From the NCBI RefSeq assembly GCF_037975245.1, contig NC_092565.1, forward strand, positions 8,588,999 through 8,652,998: a stretch of 64,000 nucleotides of DNA. The letters are read 5' to 3'. A program made the translations under genes and the position numbers. The notes under the pieces are model-generated. The model was not told the DNA's origin. It saw nothing but the letters and a program-made list of their open reading frames with translations, and did not search any database. Below, piece after piece: positions 1 to 13,600 of the stretch. Every line of letters starts with the position of its first letter. Position 1 is the first letter of the stretch. This DNA comes from Apostichopus japonicus (lineage: Eukaryota; Echinodermata; Holothuroidea; Aspidochirotida; Stichopodidae).

Positions 1-101
1 GTGGAGTCAGTGAGGTTGAGAAAAATCATAGAAAAGGACGCAAAATACTGCTTTAAATAACTCTCTCCATCGGCCAATTCTGGTCCTCCCGTTATACAAA
101 C

Positions 102-2314
<2,213 letters not shown>

Positions 2315-5150
2315 GACCAAACAAGGTTTCTAAGATTACCAGCAGTTTTATTCTGTCTGAAAACTGGATCTGCTTATCTGTTTGAAAAATATAAAAAAAA
2401 GGAAGTAAGAAATTTTTGCAGTCAAGCAGAGCTACATATTTGATGAGTTTTAATCTATTTTAGGTTTATGCTGATCAAGTTGTGTTTTTTTAAGCTTTTA
2501 TCACCCCTCCCCCCCCATTTTTCACATTTGTTTGGCATTTGGAAATATTACTCCCTAAAAATAACCAAAATTACCTCAGTATGATACCACTACTTTCTGG
2601 GACCTGACCTGTCTGAGCTTAGAAGCTCAGAGCATAGCAAACAGCATCCAAAGTCAATGGATGTACTTAGTCTTACACTACAGTTAGCTTATCGCCAATT
2701 TAGGGGTATGAAAGAAATTGGCAAGGTAGACATTTTGTTGTCAAATTCTGTTCAATTGTACGTTGCGTATAGGCACATAACAATAAATATTTTGAGATCA
2801 TTACATTTCTGAGGAACTACACATATGAAAAGAGCATACAGTTGAGTGATTGCGATTTTTCGTTGATAGATATCATTAATCAAATCCTTAAAGGCATTGA
2901 AGACTCGCTCCAAACCGTGTGCGGCCATCTGAAAAAGTTAAATTTCTGTTGCTTGCAAAGTTACATTTTGTTCGTGTCGCTACAAAATGCAGACAGTAAT
3001 GAAACGTGATACCTTAATTGTTATCTTTAGCTGGACCTGAGATGTCCATCGCTGTATCATTTGTATACTGTGCCGTGGGTATTGACCACAGCTGTATGTA
3101 CTGACTGTACACTAGTGTCTAATTACCGATGGTAGCAAGCTGTGTGTGTATTTTCTGGGATCAATGGTGGTTCTGTTACACCTCATTCAAAACTAGGTCA
3201 AATTACTGGCATTAGACATTTCTTTTTGCGCGAGTCTTCACACCCTTTAAGTGCGTCAATTAAGAGCCCACCATGCTACTACTTTCACTTGTATAGCACT
3301 TTGACCACTTTGCATAGCATTTTGCCATGCGATACCCCTGGCGATACTGGATAAACTATTCCCTGACTATAGCTGAATGTTGCATCTCGTTGTGGATGTG
3401 GTTGATCTCACAGCATTTATTAGTTACCAAGTGTTATGTTGCCACAGTGTAGGAATTTTGAAAGAGGTCTGTTATTCCTATAAGCCTGAGCTAGCAAGCT
3501 GATTAGAGTACTTACTAGGCTATGCTCTTTTAATTAGACCTACAAGTATATATATATCACTATTTTCTGAGCTGTGTATTTTTTGTGCACTAAAGTTAGG
3601 GACTTGGCTGATTTATGTCTAATTTGAAATTCTGAAACATTTCCAAGTCCAAATCCCTAGGCTAGGGGTTAACAGTATTGTTGTCTAAGGCTAGGCCAGT
3701 GTACCACTTATCCAACAAGAAAGTTAAAAGTGGAAACGTTACATACAGCAAGCCTGGGCCTAAGCTGTAGTGTTATGTCAAACTTAGTTAGGCCTAGACT
3801 AACGAGTACTATAAGTACGTTATGATTGGGTACAATAGCAGTAACATTACAAGTTGGACATAGTTATGAAGAACTCTCTGCTTACTTAGCTTAGGCCAAA
3901 AAGGGTTATTGTCAAACCATGCTTAAATGACTCTCGTATTCTGTCATGTCTGGTACATCATGATGTTGTCTGCACACTTCAAGTTAGTCGTAACTCGTCT
4001 ACAACTTACAGGGCCTAAACACGGGTAACGTAGACACAAAGGCAGGTGTATAGTCGCGTAACTGGTGTACGTATAATATTAACACAATCAATTTGTAGTG
4101 TATACTATACTGTGTGTGTAATAGGTACTTCCGGTTTTGAAACCTGACAGGGCTTTACGTTGCCTGGTAACAAGGTCTCCAAGACTTCACTTCTGAATGG
4201 AAATGCGATTCCTGCGAAAATCCCTATACGATTATCCCAGATGATGAAAGGCATGGTATTGACTTTGCTATGCCATGATGCTGAAAAGCATAGGCACATT
4301 TTACCAGCCAAAAAAAGGAAAGGAATAGGAAAGAAGAGTGACGGTCTGATGCTAGTAATATACAATATCCTCCGTACTGCTGGAACGTTAAAGGGATATA
4401 CCGGTTATGAACAATGTAACAATGTAAAACAGCGTTGACAATCTAATTTTAAACATGCACCTCAAGACTATGGCTCTTCTTAACTGGCAAGGATTGCGTA
4501 TTCCAGTCCTTTATATTCCTAGGATAGAAACTATACTGAAAATCACAATGATTATGTGGAATCTGAATATAGCGGCCACGTCTCCCTGGTTTCAAGAAGG
4601 GATTAGTCTCGTTTTGGACTACAACTAGGCCATATATTATTTGATAAAAAAGCAGTAAAAAGAAGTATTTTTCAATCCTGTGTGATACAGGTATGAAATA
4701 ATAATAATAGTAAAACAATCATATACGGAAGCGACTTCAATACCCCAGGGCAGAGCCACCTCCTTTATTAAATACTTCACTCTGGCTCTTCCATAAATGT
4801 TTCGGCCCTCGGCTTACACTGACTTATTATAGGCATGATTGATGTTACAGGAATTTTAAAAGTTACAACAGGAATTTCGAAAGTTATCACCAAATTAATC
4901 AGTCCGTCGTAAAGAAAATACTGTCCCTCCCCCCCCCCCCTCCTCAAAAAAAAAAGAAGAAGAAAGAGTTACAACCGTTTTTTGACAAAACGCGAACCAT
5001 GTTATGAGAAAATTATCAAGACTGAAACAGCGCCGTATATTTACTGCCCTGGAGTGAAATTCGACATAGCGCCCTCACAACTATAGAAAAGTTTCCCCTC
5101 TTACGTCACTTTTGTGCAAAGTTTAGTCTACTGAATCCGTCGTCGATACA
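2315..5150. promoter_or_regulatory. divergent intergenic region between LRP2BP and SH3BP2
   Basis: The two genes point away from each other and their first recognised exons are about 3-5 kb apart, so this stretch should contain both promoters, possibly shared. I see no reliable TATA box or other core element. It holds one MITE (2888-3250), poly-C and poly-A runs near 4925-4960, and small open frames around 4105-4440 with no recognisable product. The promoter role is inferred from position only. Confidence 0.4.
2888..3250 (+). mobile_element. MITE copy 1, TTAAAGG-ended family
   Basis: Begins TTAAAGGCATTGAAGACTCG and ends GTCTTCACACCCTTTAA, so the ends are imperfect inverted repeats (TTAAAGGcatTGAAGAC / TTAAAGGgtgTGAAGAC). 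TTAA at both edges fits a TTAA target. The 363-bp body is shared with 19032-19400 and 40758-41124. There is no coding capacity. The TTAAAGG ends resemble the T2 MITE group described in Xenopus; that link is from memory. Confidence 0.75.
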
Positions 5151-5390
5151 CACCTATGCAGGGTACACAATATTGTATTGTGTTCGGAAGTAGGCTAGGC
5201 TCTAAACAGTGTGCGGAAAGTTCTCACCTCTCGAGCCCAATACTTCGTTACTTGTGTACGAGAAGGCAAAGTTGTAGTGAGTTACGTTTTGTGATGGAGG
5301 AGGTCTAAACCAGATATGAAGGGATTGTTTACAATGGATTAGAAAGCCACCATATTGTGAAACGTGTAGCCCTCAAATTGAATAACGTAG
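5151..5390 (+). other. SH3BP2: probable SH3BP2 5' untranslated first exon
   Basis: Stretch ending in a consensus donor (GTAG/GTAAGA) at 5391, on the right strand and upstream of the first coding exon. It contains two very short open frames (ATG at 5294, four codons; ATG at 5316, eight codons) that would act as upstream ORFs if transcribed. A 60-bp part (5279-5339) recurs at 5706-5766. The left boundary is arbitrary. Transcript data would be needed; the call rests on the donor and position. Confidence 0.35.
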
Positions 5391-5582
5391 GTAAGAATTA
5401 ATTGCTATCAAGAGTTGTTTGTCAAACAATGTTGAATTATGTTCTAACTAACGTTATTCGCCCAGAGCCTAACGTTATTACTAGGCAAGGCCTATCGTCA
5501 GTTTCTAGGCATGCTAGCCATAAATAATAGTTGTTAGCTTACCAAAAAAACGAGCCTGTATGATCTAGACCTATACAGGCTA

Positions 5583-5812
5583 TAGCCTAGTACTAGTAGT
5601 AGTACTTGTAGTAGTCAGTACTAGTAGTAGTACAAGTAATATACATTAGTAGTAGTACTAGAAGAAGTACTACTAGCACTGCAGTAGGCCTAGTACTACT
5701 ACTAGTAGTTACATTTTGTAATGGAGGAGGTCTAAAACATATATGAAGGGATTGTTTACAATGGATACTTCAGTACTACTAGTAGTAGTAGTAGTACTAG
5801 TAGTAGTATGCT
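5583..5812 (+). repeat. degenerate AGT/TAC trinucleotide microsatellite interrupted by exon-1-like duplicate
   Basis: Runs of AGT and TAC triplets (CTAGTAGTAGTAC patterns) occupy 5583-5715 and 5768-5812. Because TACTAGTA is self-complementary, the array can fold back. The 60-bp copy of the putative 5' exon (5706-5766) sits in the middle. Confidence 0.75.
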
Positions 5813-6429
5813 AGTAATTATTATCGTTCTTGTAACTTAGACTAGAAGTTGTAGCAGTATAGGGTTGTTAAATATAATTCAATGGTCATCTAGTAGAGTG
5901 TATTAAGGCTGCAGGACTCGTTGGTAGCATGGAGTGGTTGGAGTGGCCTCTGTAACTTAGTCTATGGTCCAGGCCTAGAATAGAAAGCCATTTCAGAGAC
6001 CTGTTCTACAGTAGGTGCCCAGATCCATAACATTCTGTTAGACCTGTTGCCATCATATTCCATGTCTAAGAGTTAATATTAAGAAGTTATTTGAACTTGA
6101 TGGAGGCCTAGGCCTATTTGGTTACTTAATATTAAGTCCACCCTATTTTTCAAAAGACTATAGCCTAGCCTTACAGACCAAGTTTCAGTTTGCTTATTTT
6201 AATCACACTAGGAGATTCAATATAATGCTAGAGACTAGCCTGTTAAGGCCAAGGCTACTTGGTTGCAGCATTAAATGCAATGGACTACTAGTTAGTCAAA
6301 GCTATGAATATTGCAATGATTCTATGTGTGCACTTATTGAAATGATGTAGGAAAAGTGTGAAAGAGTATGCCCTATCGATAGCTAACATTCATGAGAGAA
6401 TAACTTAGAACTTTATTGTGTATTATACC

Positions 6430-6674
6430 GGTACTCTGGCCAAGTGGATAAAGACAGTGGCATTTGAAACAATGAGGTTTAGCAGTCGGGAGGTCCCAGG
6501 TTCAATACCTGGCCGGTAAGGTAGTAAGGTAGGGTTTTCATCCAAGAGAAATTTACGGTTTTCCCATCCGAAAAGATGCCAAATTTGAGTTAAGATTTTG
6601 AGTTGGATGCCTCATGACGTGTAAGCTGTAATCAATAAACCCTTATAATAATAGTATTAATAATGATATTATTT
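6430..6674 (+). mobile_element. tRNA-derived SINE, copy 1
   Basis: The head resembles a tRNA gene (A-box-like GGCCAAGTGGATAAAG and B-box-like GGTTCAATACC). It continues into a tail with GATGCCAAATTTGAGTTAA and ends in ATA/ATT repeats. The same head and tail recur at about 17092-17370 (+) and 29932-30195 (-). It is not a functional tRNA: the cloverleaf core carries extra sequence and the copy has a long unrelated 3' body. Confidence 0.75.
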
Positions 6675-7473
6675 GAGAAAGTGTAATGCCCATGTCAAAT
6701 ATTCTGAGTAGGCCTACCCAAAGGGATATATCTCAAGTCCGAAACGATTGGTACCACCCATAGTATCATGTTACGTATTGCTGTCTCAGTAACATGCATA
6801 CAATCTAAATGTGTACAGGTTCACCTGTTTATTAATTATATATATACCTAACTGACAAGTATCACACTCACCTGATAGGTATAACAACCAAAACTACCTT
6901 CACCTTTTGTTTTTTCTGTATATACTAATTTAAAAAATAAAAAAAATAAAACTAATCTGGGGCTGAATTAAGTATTTATTTTTTACTTGTGAAAGCATCT
7001 GAGGTAAATGTGAGATTATTTTCACTAAACTATACTGTCTACCAAAATCTCACTTCAACCAGAGAAACAGTTAAATAGGATTTCTGTACAGAAAAGATTT
7101 ATTCAGTTCAGTTCTTACTCCCAATAGTTGAAATTCTTCCTCTCAACTATCAACTATTGTGTTTTAAAGAAACTGTCAGTGCCTAATTGCTATTTAGTAA
7201 ATCCTCAAGTTTTAAATGTCACATTTGACAAATCACATTCCTTTCTGCACGCATATATTCACTGTTAACAAGTCATAACTGCAGACAAAATTGTTCTTTC
7301 AATGACATGTTCTGAAACATTTGGTAATCAATGAATATATTTAATGATAGATCTGTGATCCTTTATGAATTCTTATCTTTTAAACCTTGTATTATTTTTG
7401 TTTACATTTTAAGATTTCTCGCACTCTGTGTGTAGCTCTTTGCATATTTTGCATGGTCATCAGAGCTTTTAGG

Positions 7474-7615
7474 ATGAACAGACCGGGGTTTGATCGGAGT
7501 GCTACAGCAGCGTGTCTTCATGGTTCTTCAGCTGGGATGATTTCACTTCCAGACAGTTTTCAAAGAATACTAACAGATGACCCACACATCAGCCCCTCAG
7601 ACATTGACAGTTATA
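7474..7615 (+). CDS. SH3BP2: SH3BP2 coding exon 1
   Basis: Encodes residues 1-47 plus one base; donor GTAAGT at 7616. The exon probably begins at 7414 after TTTACATTTTAAG, or at 7464 after CATCAG, so part is 5' UTR. The peptide (MNRPGFDRS...) is not conserved with vertebrate 3BP2, as expected for the variable N-terminus. Confidence 0.75.
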
Positions 7616-10600
7616 GTAAGTACTAAATAGCCTAAGCTGTAACAACATTAACAGAACAGGGATGCCAGAATTCCGGCCGAAGCCTGAATTCCGGCTTTTT
7701 CCAGATTTTGAAATACGGTTTCCGCTCCATGCCCTCTTTCAGCCCCAGTTGAAAGTAAACCCGAAGCTGGTTTGTCGGGACTTTCCCCAAGTAAAAATAT
7801 AGAACAGACCATACTATCGTATTTTGTAAGCCATACGTTGTTCATACATGTAAATATAACAGTAAAAGTAAAACCTCTGGTCAGGTAAGTCTAATGCCTG
7901 TTTACCTCGCTAAAATCCATGTGTGGGACAGTTCATTTGCGTGTTGTCTTGTTATATGCACCTGTGCGTAAGAGTTACACAGTGCATACATAGAGTAGCC
8001 TAGCAGTACTGCAATACGTACATTAGCGCTACCGTTTGTCACTTTCGGCGTACTGTTGACTGTAGTGTAGGCCTATAAGTGAGATCATTTTTAGTTCTGT
8101 TTTATAATGGATGTGGAAAAGGAGAAAACGTGAAAGTTATTGACCCAGGAGTCAAAAATTAGATTTAATTGGAAGTGGCTCGAAAACGGATATAATTCCG
8201 AAATTTTCCTCTCGGACTACATACGAAAGATAGATGTCCCCGGAAAAGTTTGATGTGTTGTTTGCAACGTAACGATCAACTACAAGAGTAGTGGATCGAA
8301 GGCCATTCTCAAGCATGGGATTTCTGAAGCGCACAAAAAAAACAAAGCAACTTTTAGATGGCAGTTTTTCAAGCTGTTCGTTCCGTTCAGTCAGGTGAAG
8401 CAGGCAAGCGCACTTCGACTTCCAGTACTGAATCATGTACTGTGCGATATGGAGCGGCTCCAAATGTCCATGAAACAGCCCATTGCTCGGCTAAAAAAGA
8501 TATCCCTCTTCCAAATGTTGCAGGTTCAACAATCTTGCAAATCGAAATATTTTCTAAGCGAGAAAAACAATTAAAGGAAAAAAATTATGACGGGGAATCA
8601 GGATGGGATTTCCTTTGAAGAATGTAGTGTCATCGCTTACGTAGTTACTCGACTGCATACATGCGTGGCAAAGTGTGTGGCTTTGAGACCAAATTACGAA
8701 AAGAAGTTTCAAATATGCTAGACATTGATGGAGACCTTTGCCAACATGTAACACAATGCAGTGAAGACATTTTGTAATGAATTTGATAGGCATGTTGAGA
8801 AGCATGCAGATGACATGTATAATGACTTTCACTACAGTCCAGATCTCCACGAACAACATTTATCCAATATTTGTTCAGCACTACATGTATATTACATGTA
8901 AAATTCCAACTGATAGAGTGGCACACAGGTGGTTATCAGCATACGATGTTACTGTAAGAAATGTGGAAATGATGGATGCCCTGACTATCTTTTACTTCTC
9001 ATTGGTTGGAACTGAAAACCAAAAGGTTCATGAAAAGAACAGTGAACAACATTATCACAGGAGCCAAACAGAAAGCGCATTTGATGACATCTTTGTGAAA
9101 TTGAAACAAAAGCAGTCAATAGCAAGTGGTTTGGAGAGCAAGAAAAGAATTGTAGTGAAGATATTATGTCAAAGGGAGCTGACATTGGCTTACGTGTATT
9201 TGTATTGTAGTGTTTTGCCTCTGTTCGAGAGTTTTGTGCTCACATTGACACAAAAAGGAACCAATGATTCACAGAGCACACGATGAACAGAACTATTAAG
9301 GCATTTCCTGGCATGTTTCTTAAAGCAATGAATAGCTATCTGAATTGAAAGCAAAGCAGCTGGCCGAGCTTGTTATCATTGATGATCACTTGTTGAAATA
9401 CTCTCAAATATTCATTGGGACAAAATGTGAAAAAGTCATTCTTCAGATAGTCTTCAAGGATGCATGCATTCCTAACAAAGGTCAAGAATGCACATGGGCA
9501 ATTCTCTCACTGGTGAATACTTGAAGAAACCTAACAAAAGGCAATGAAAATTGGTTTAACACCTTCTGAAAATGATCAGTGTTATCTTCAAGTTTCAGCT
9601 CTTCAACTGGTTAAATCTTTGCCTGAAGCAGAATAGGGAGGATTGACAAGTGGTTGGCAGGTGTTCTTAAGAAGTATCCAGCTTTGAAGCCTGTTGTTTC
9701 AGCAGCACTTAGTATATTCACAGGGCCATGTATTGAGCAGTCATATAGTATGATGAATAATGTCATCAGCAAAACAACAAGTAGGTTAAACATTGACACA
9801 TTCAGTGCAATTCAAAATGTAAAATTTGACTTATTGTCTACCAAACAAACCTCACTTCAAAGATACCACAGAAAACATAAACTTACATCTCCATTGGACC
9901 AATCAGCTGCTTTTCATGTGCTCACAGCGCACAGCTGGCACCTCAAAAGGAAAATTATCTGCCTTGTCATTGTCAGCCAAAACTGAAGAACCAACAAACA
10001 AGAAGAAACGGCAAGCTAGCAAGCTTACAGTCCATAGACTTGCAAAAAGGATTGTGGACAGAGTACTCTAGCAACACAGAGAAAGCATGCAACCAGAAAA
10101 AAAAATGAAAGAATTAGGTAGTAGAATTCAAATGAGCTGAATTTCACACTTTCTTTTAATTTTATTTTGGTGTGCTTTTGTCTGTGAGTATGTGTGTGTG
10201 TGGGGGGGGGGGGGCGGTAGGGACGATCATGGCTTGCTTCAGTCTTCTTTCATTTTGAAACCACAGACATAGATCCTGGGGTGGGAGAGGGATGGGGGAT
10301 GTCGGAATTATGGATAAAGTTCGACCACACCGCCCTCAATGTCAAAAAGAGATCTGACACTATTGTAGGATTTACAGTTCATGAGATTAATGAATGGAAC
10401 ACATGACCATTATCCAGTAATGTGTGTTCTAATCTTATGGTGTTGTATAGTATTTTCTAATCTACATTTTCGGAAGTGTACATTTATGAAACAAGATATC
10501 TCAAAATAAAGTTCAAATAAAATAACGTTCAGATGCAACGTTACAAGGCCAGGGAAGTGCCATTTCTGGTGATCTGGAAGGTATTTTTTGCCAACATTTT

Positions 10601-13600
10601 CTTGGAACGCTAGCCAACCATGGTGGCGCTCCGCTATATGTCTTTAGAACATTCAAGTTCCTTCAATTTTCAGGCCCTGGAGACAAACCCTACTGGCATC
10701 CTTTACAGTATAAAGAGGAAATCATAGCCCCATTATATCAGTTGATACAGTAAGTGTGATGTACAATAGCTTAGATATCAGTCAATAGTTACAGTAAGTG
10801 TGGTGTACAATAGCATGGATATAGCAGTTGACACAGTAAGTGTGATTGGTGTACAATAGCTATATCAGTTGAGACAGTAAGTGTGGTGTACAATAGCTTA
10901 GATATTGCAGTCAATAGTTACAGTAAGTGTGGTGTACAATAGCATGGATATAGCAGTTGACACAGTAAGTGTGATTGGTGTACAATAGCTATATCAGTTG
11001 ATACAGTAAGTGTGGTGTACAATAGCTTAGATATAGCAGTCAATAGTTACAGTAAGTGTGGTGTACAATAGCATGGATATAGCAGTTGACACAGTAAGTG
11101 TGATTGGTGTACAATAGCTATATCAGTTGAGACAGTAAGTTTGGTGTACAATAGCTTACATATAGCAGTCAATAGTTACAGTAAGTGTGGTGTACAATAG
11201 CATGGATATAGCAGTTGACACAGTAAGTGTGATTGGTGTACAATAGCTATATCAGTTGATACAGTAAGTGTGGTGTACAATAGCTTAGATATAGCAGTCA
11301 ATAGTTACAGTAAGTGTGGTGTACAATAGCATGGATATAGCAGTTGACACAGTAAGTGTGATTGGTGTACAATAGCTATATCAGTTGATAGTTACAGTAA
11401 GTGTGGTGTACAATAGCTTAGATATAGCAGTCAATAGTTACAGTAAGTGTGGTGTACAATAGCATAGATGTAGCAGTTGATACAGTAAGTGTGATTGGTG
11501 TACAATAGCTATATCAGTTGATACAGTAAGTGTGGTGTACAATAGCTTAGATATAGCAGTCAATAGTTACAGTAAGTGTGGTGTACAATAGCATGGATAT
11601 AGCAGTTGACACAGTAAGTGTGATTGGTGTACAATAGCTATATCAGTTGACACAGTAAGTGTGGTGTACAATAGCTTAGATATAGCAGTCAATAGTTACA
11701 GTAAGTGTGGTGTACAATAGCATGGATATAGCAGTTGACACAGTAAGTGTGATTGGTGTACAATAGCTATATCAGTTGATAGTTACAGTAAGTGTGGTGT
11801 ACAATAGCTTAGATATAGCAGTCAATAGTTACAGTAAGCGTGGTGTACAATAGCATGGATATAGCAGTTGACACAGTAAGTGTGATTGGTGTACAATAGC
11901 TATATCAGTTGATAGTTACAGTAAGTGTGGTGTACAGTGGCCTAGATATAGCAGTCAATAGTTACAGTATAAGTGTGATGTACAATAGCATGAATATAGC
12001 AGTTGAAACAAGTGTGGTGTTCAAAAGCCTAGTCATAAACATTTGATACTTATAGTAGGTGTGACCAGTGTACAATAGCTTAGATTTATAGCATCTGAAA
12101 TTCACAGTAGGTGTGGTGTACAATAGCTTAGATATATAGCAGTTGATAGTTACAATAAGTGTGGTGTACAATAGCTTAGACAGCAGTTGAAACTCACAGT
12201 AAGTGTGGTGTACAATAGTTTAGATATAGCATTTGATATATTAAGTGTGGTGTACAATAGCCTAGACATAGCAGTTGAAACTTACAGTAAGTATGGTGTA
12301 CAATATAGTTTAGATATAGCAGTTGATATTTATATTAAGTGTGGTGCACAATAGCTGAGATATAGCAATTGAAAATTCTGTAATCAATAAGCTGAATAAA
12401 TTGTTTGACTCTGTAGCTGACTTTTTGTACCAAGTATGATCACAATCAACGGATTTGTGAGAGCTTTGTTTTCTTTATCCTATCTCTTCCACCACCCACC
12501 CACCCACCCACCACCCACAACTCTCTACACCATAATTGTGTTTATTTCTCAACAGTGCACTTTTACAGTGTTGAGTATTAAAGACCTACTTTATGTGTTC
12601 AGCAACTTGGGCTTTGAAGATACACAGTATACATGCATACATGTGCGACCCTAGTATCAGAGCATCAATCTGTACATGTGCCCTTTGTACCCATACAGTC
12701 TGTTTTCTTTGAAGTGCTTCAGAGGTAAACCCATCAGGAAGTCATATTTCCTCAACATGCTGTAGAGGACTACAATATAAGTCCTCTGAGTAGTAATGGG
12801 AAACCCCAGATGTTGCAAAAATAGATAGTGAAACAGCTTCCTTCATATGATGAGGCTAACACTAGTAGAAGCTCTGGGCTGTGCTTTAGATCTGCTATCA
12901 CTTAAATACATTTATATTAGGTATCTGCATGTGATGCGTTACAATAGATCCTCAGTATGGTACAGTATGTGTACTATACAGTCTGTGATCCAATGACATC
13001 ATTGTTGACTACAGTATGTATATATTTAAGCACAATCCAGGGATAATAAATTGCATTGATTAACTAAAATCTGTTTCTATAAGCCGGTCTTTTTCACAAA
13101 GACAGTGTTTTGTGATAAAATGCCCAGTCATTGTTTATCGATATGTGAGTTGTTGCACAAAATGCCGAAGTCTTTCACAAATTTGGCAATAGGGGAATTG
13201 TCCCCCGAAGAAACCAATCCATGCTTGACTAACTAAATTGTAATAATTTTTTTAACTTGGCAGCTTTTCACACATTGTTGTGTTATGTTTGCATAAAAGG
13301 GTTTGGTTGAATGGCCTATTAGGGCCAGCTCAGACTGTTTCATAAAAATATCTCTCTGGGGTTATATCACTGAAAGAACAAGCTTAGAACCAAATATGCC
13401 TGATCAGTGTCATGATATAACCTACTATTCTACTCAAGAATTAGGAGACTAATTATTGTGCATTCAACATCAAGAGCTATACTGTACTATATCAGTTGGC
13501 AAATGATGCCATTGTTTTAGGATGCCATTGTTTTAGCTGCATCAGTAATAACAATAGAGTATTGTATATTAATGACAGGGTGTGAATATATGAGTAAACC

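Noticed and set aside
4105-4438. Overlapping 86- and 92-codon open frames in the intergenic region
   Set aside because: No similarity, motif or splice context that I recognise; both strands are open over the same stretch.
6430-6520. Functional tRNA gene
   Set aside because: The box-like motifs are present but the body does not fold as a full tRNA, and two more copies share the same long unrelated tail, so it is a SINE.
10552-10685. Short element bracketed by CCAGGG and CCCTGG, or right end of the hAT element
   Set aside because: The inverted match is only six or seven bases and does not pair with the CAGGGATGCC at 7657.
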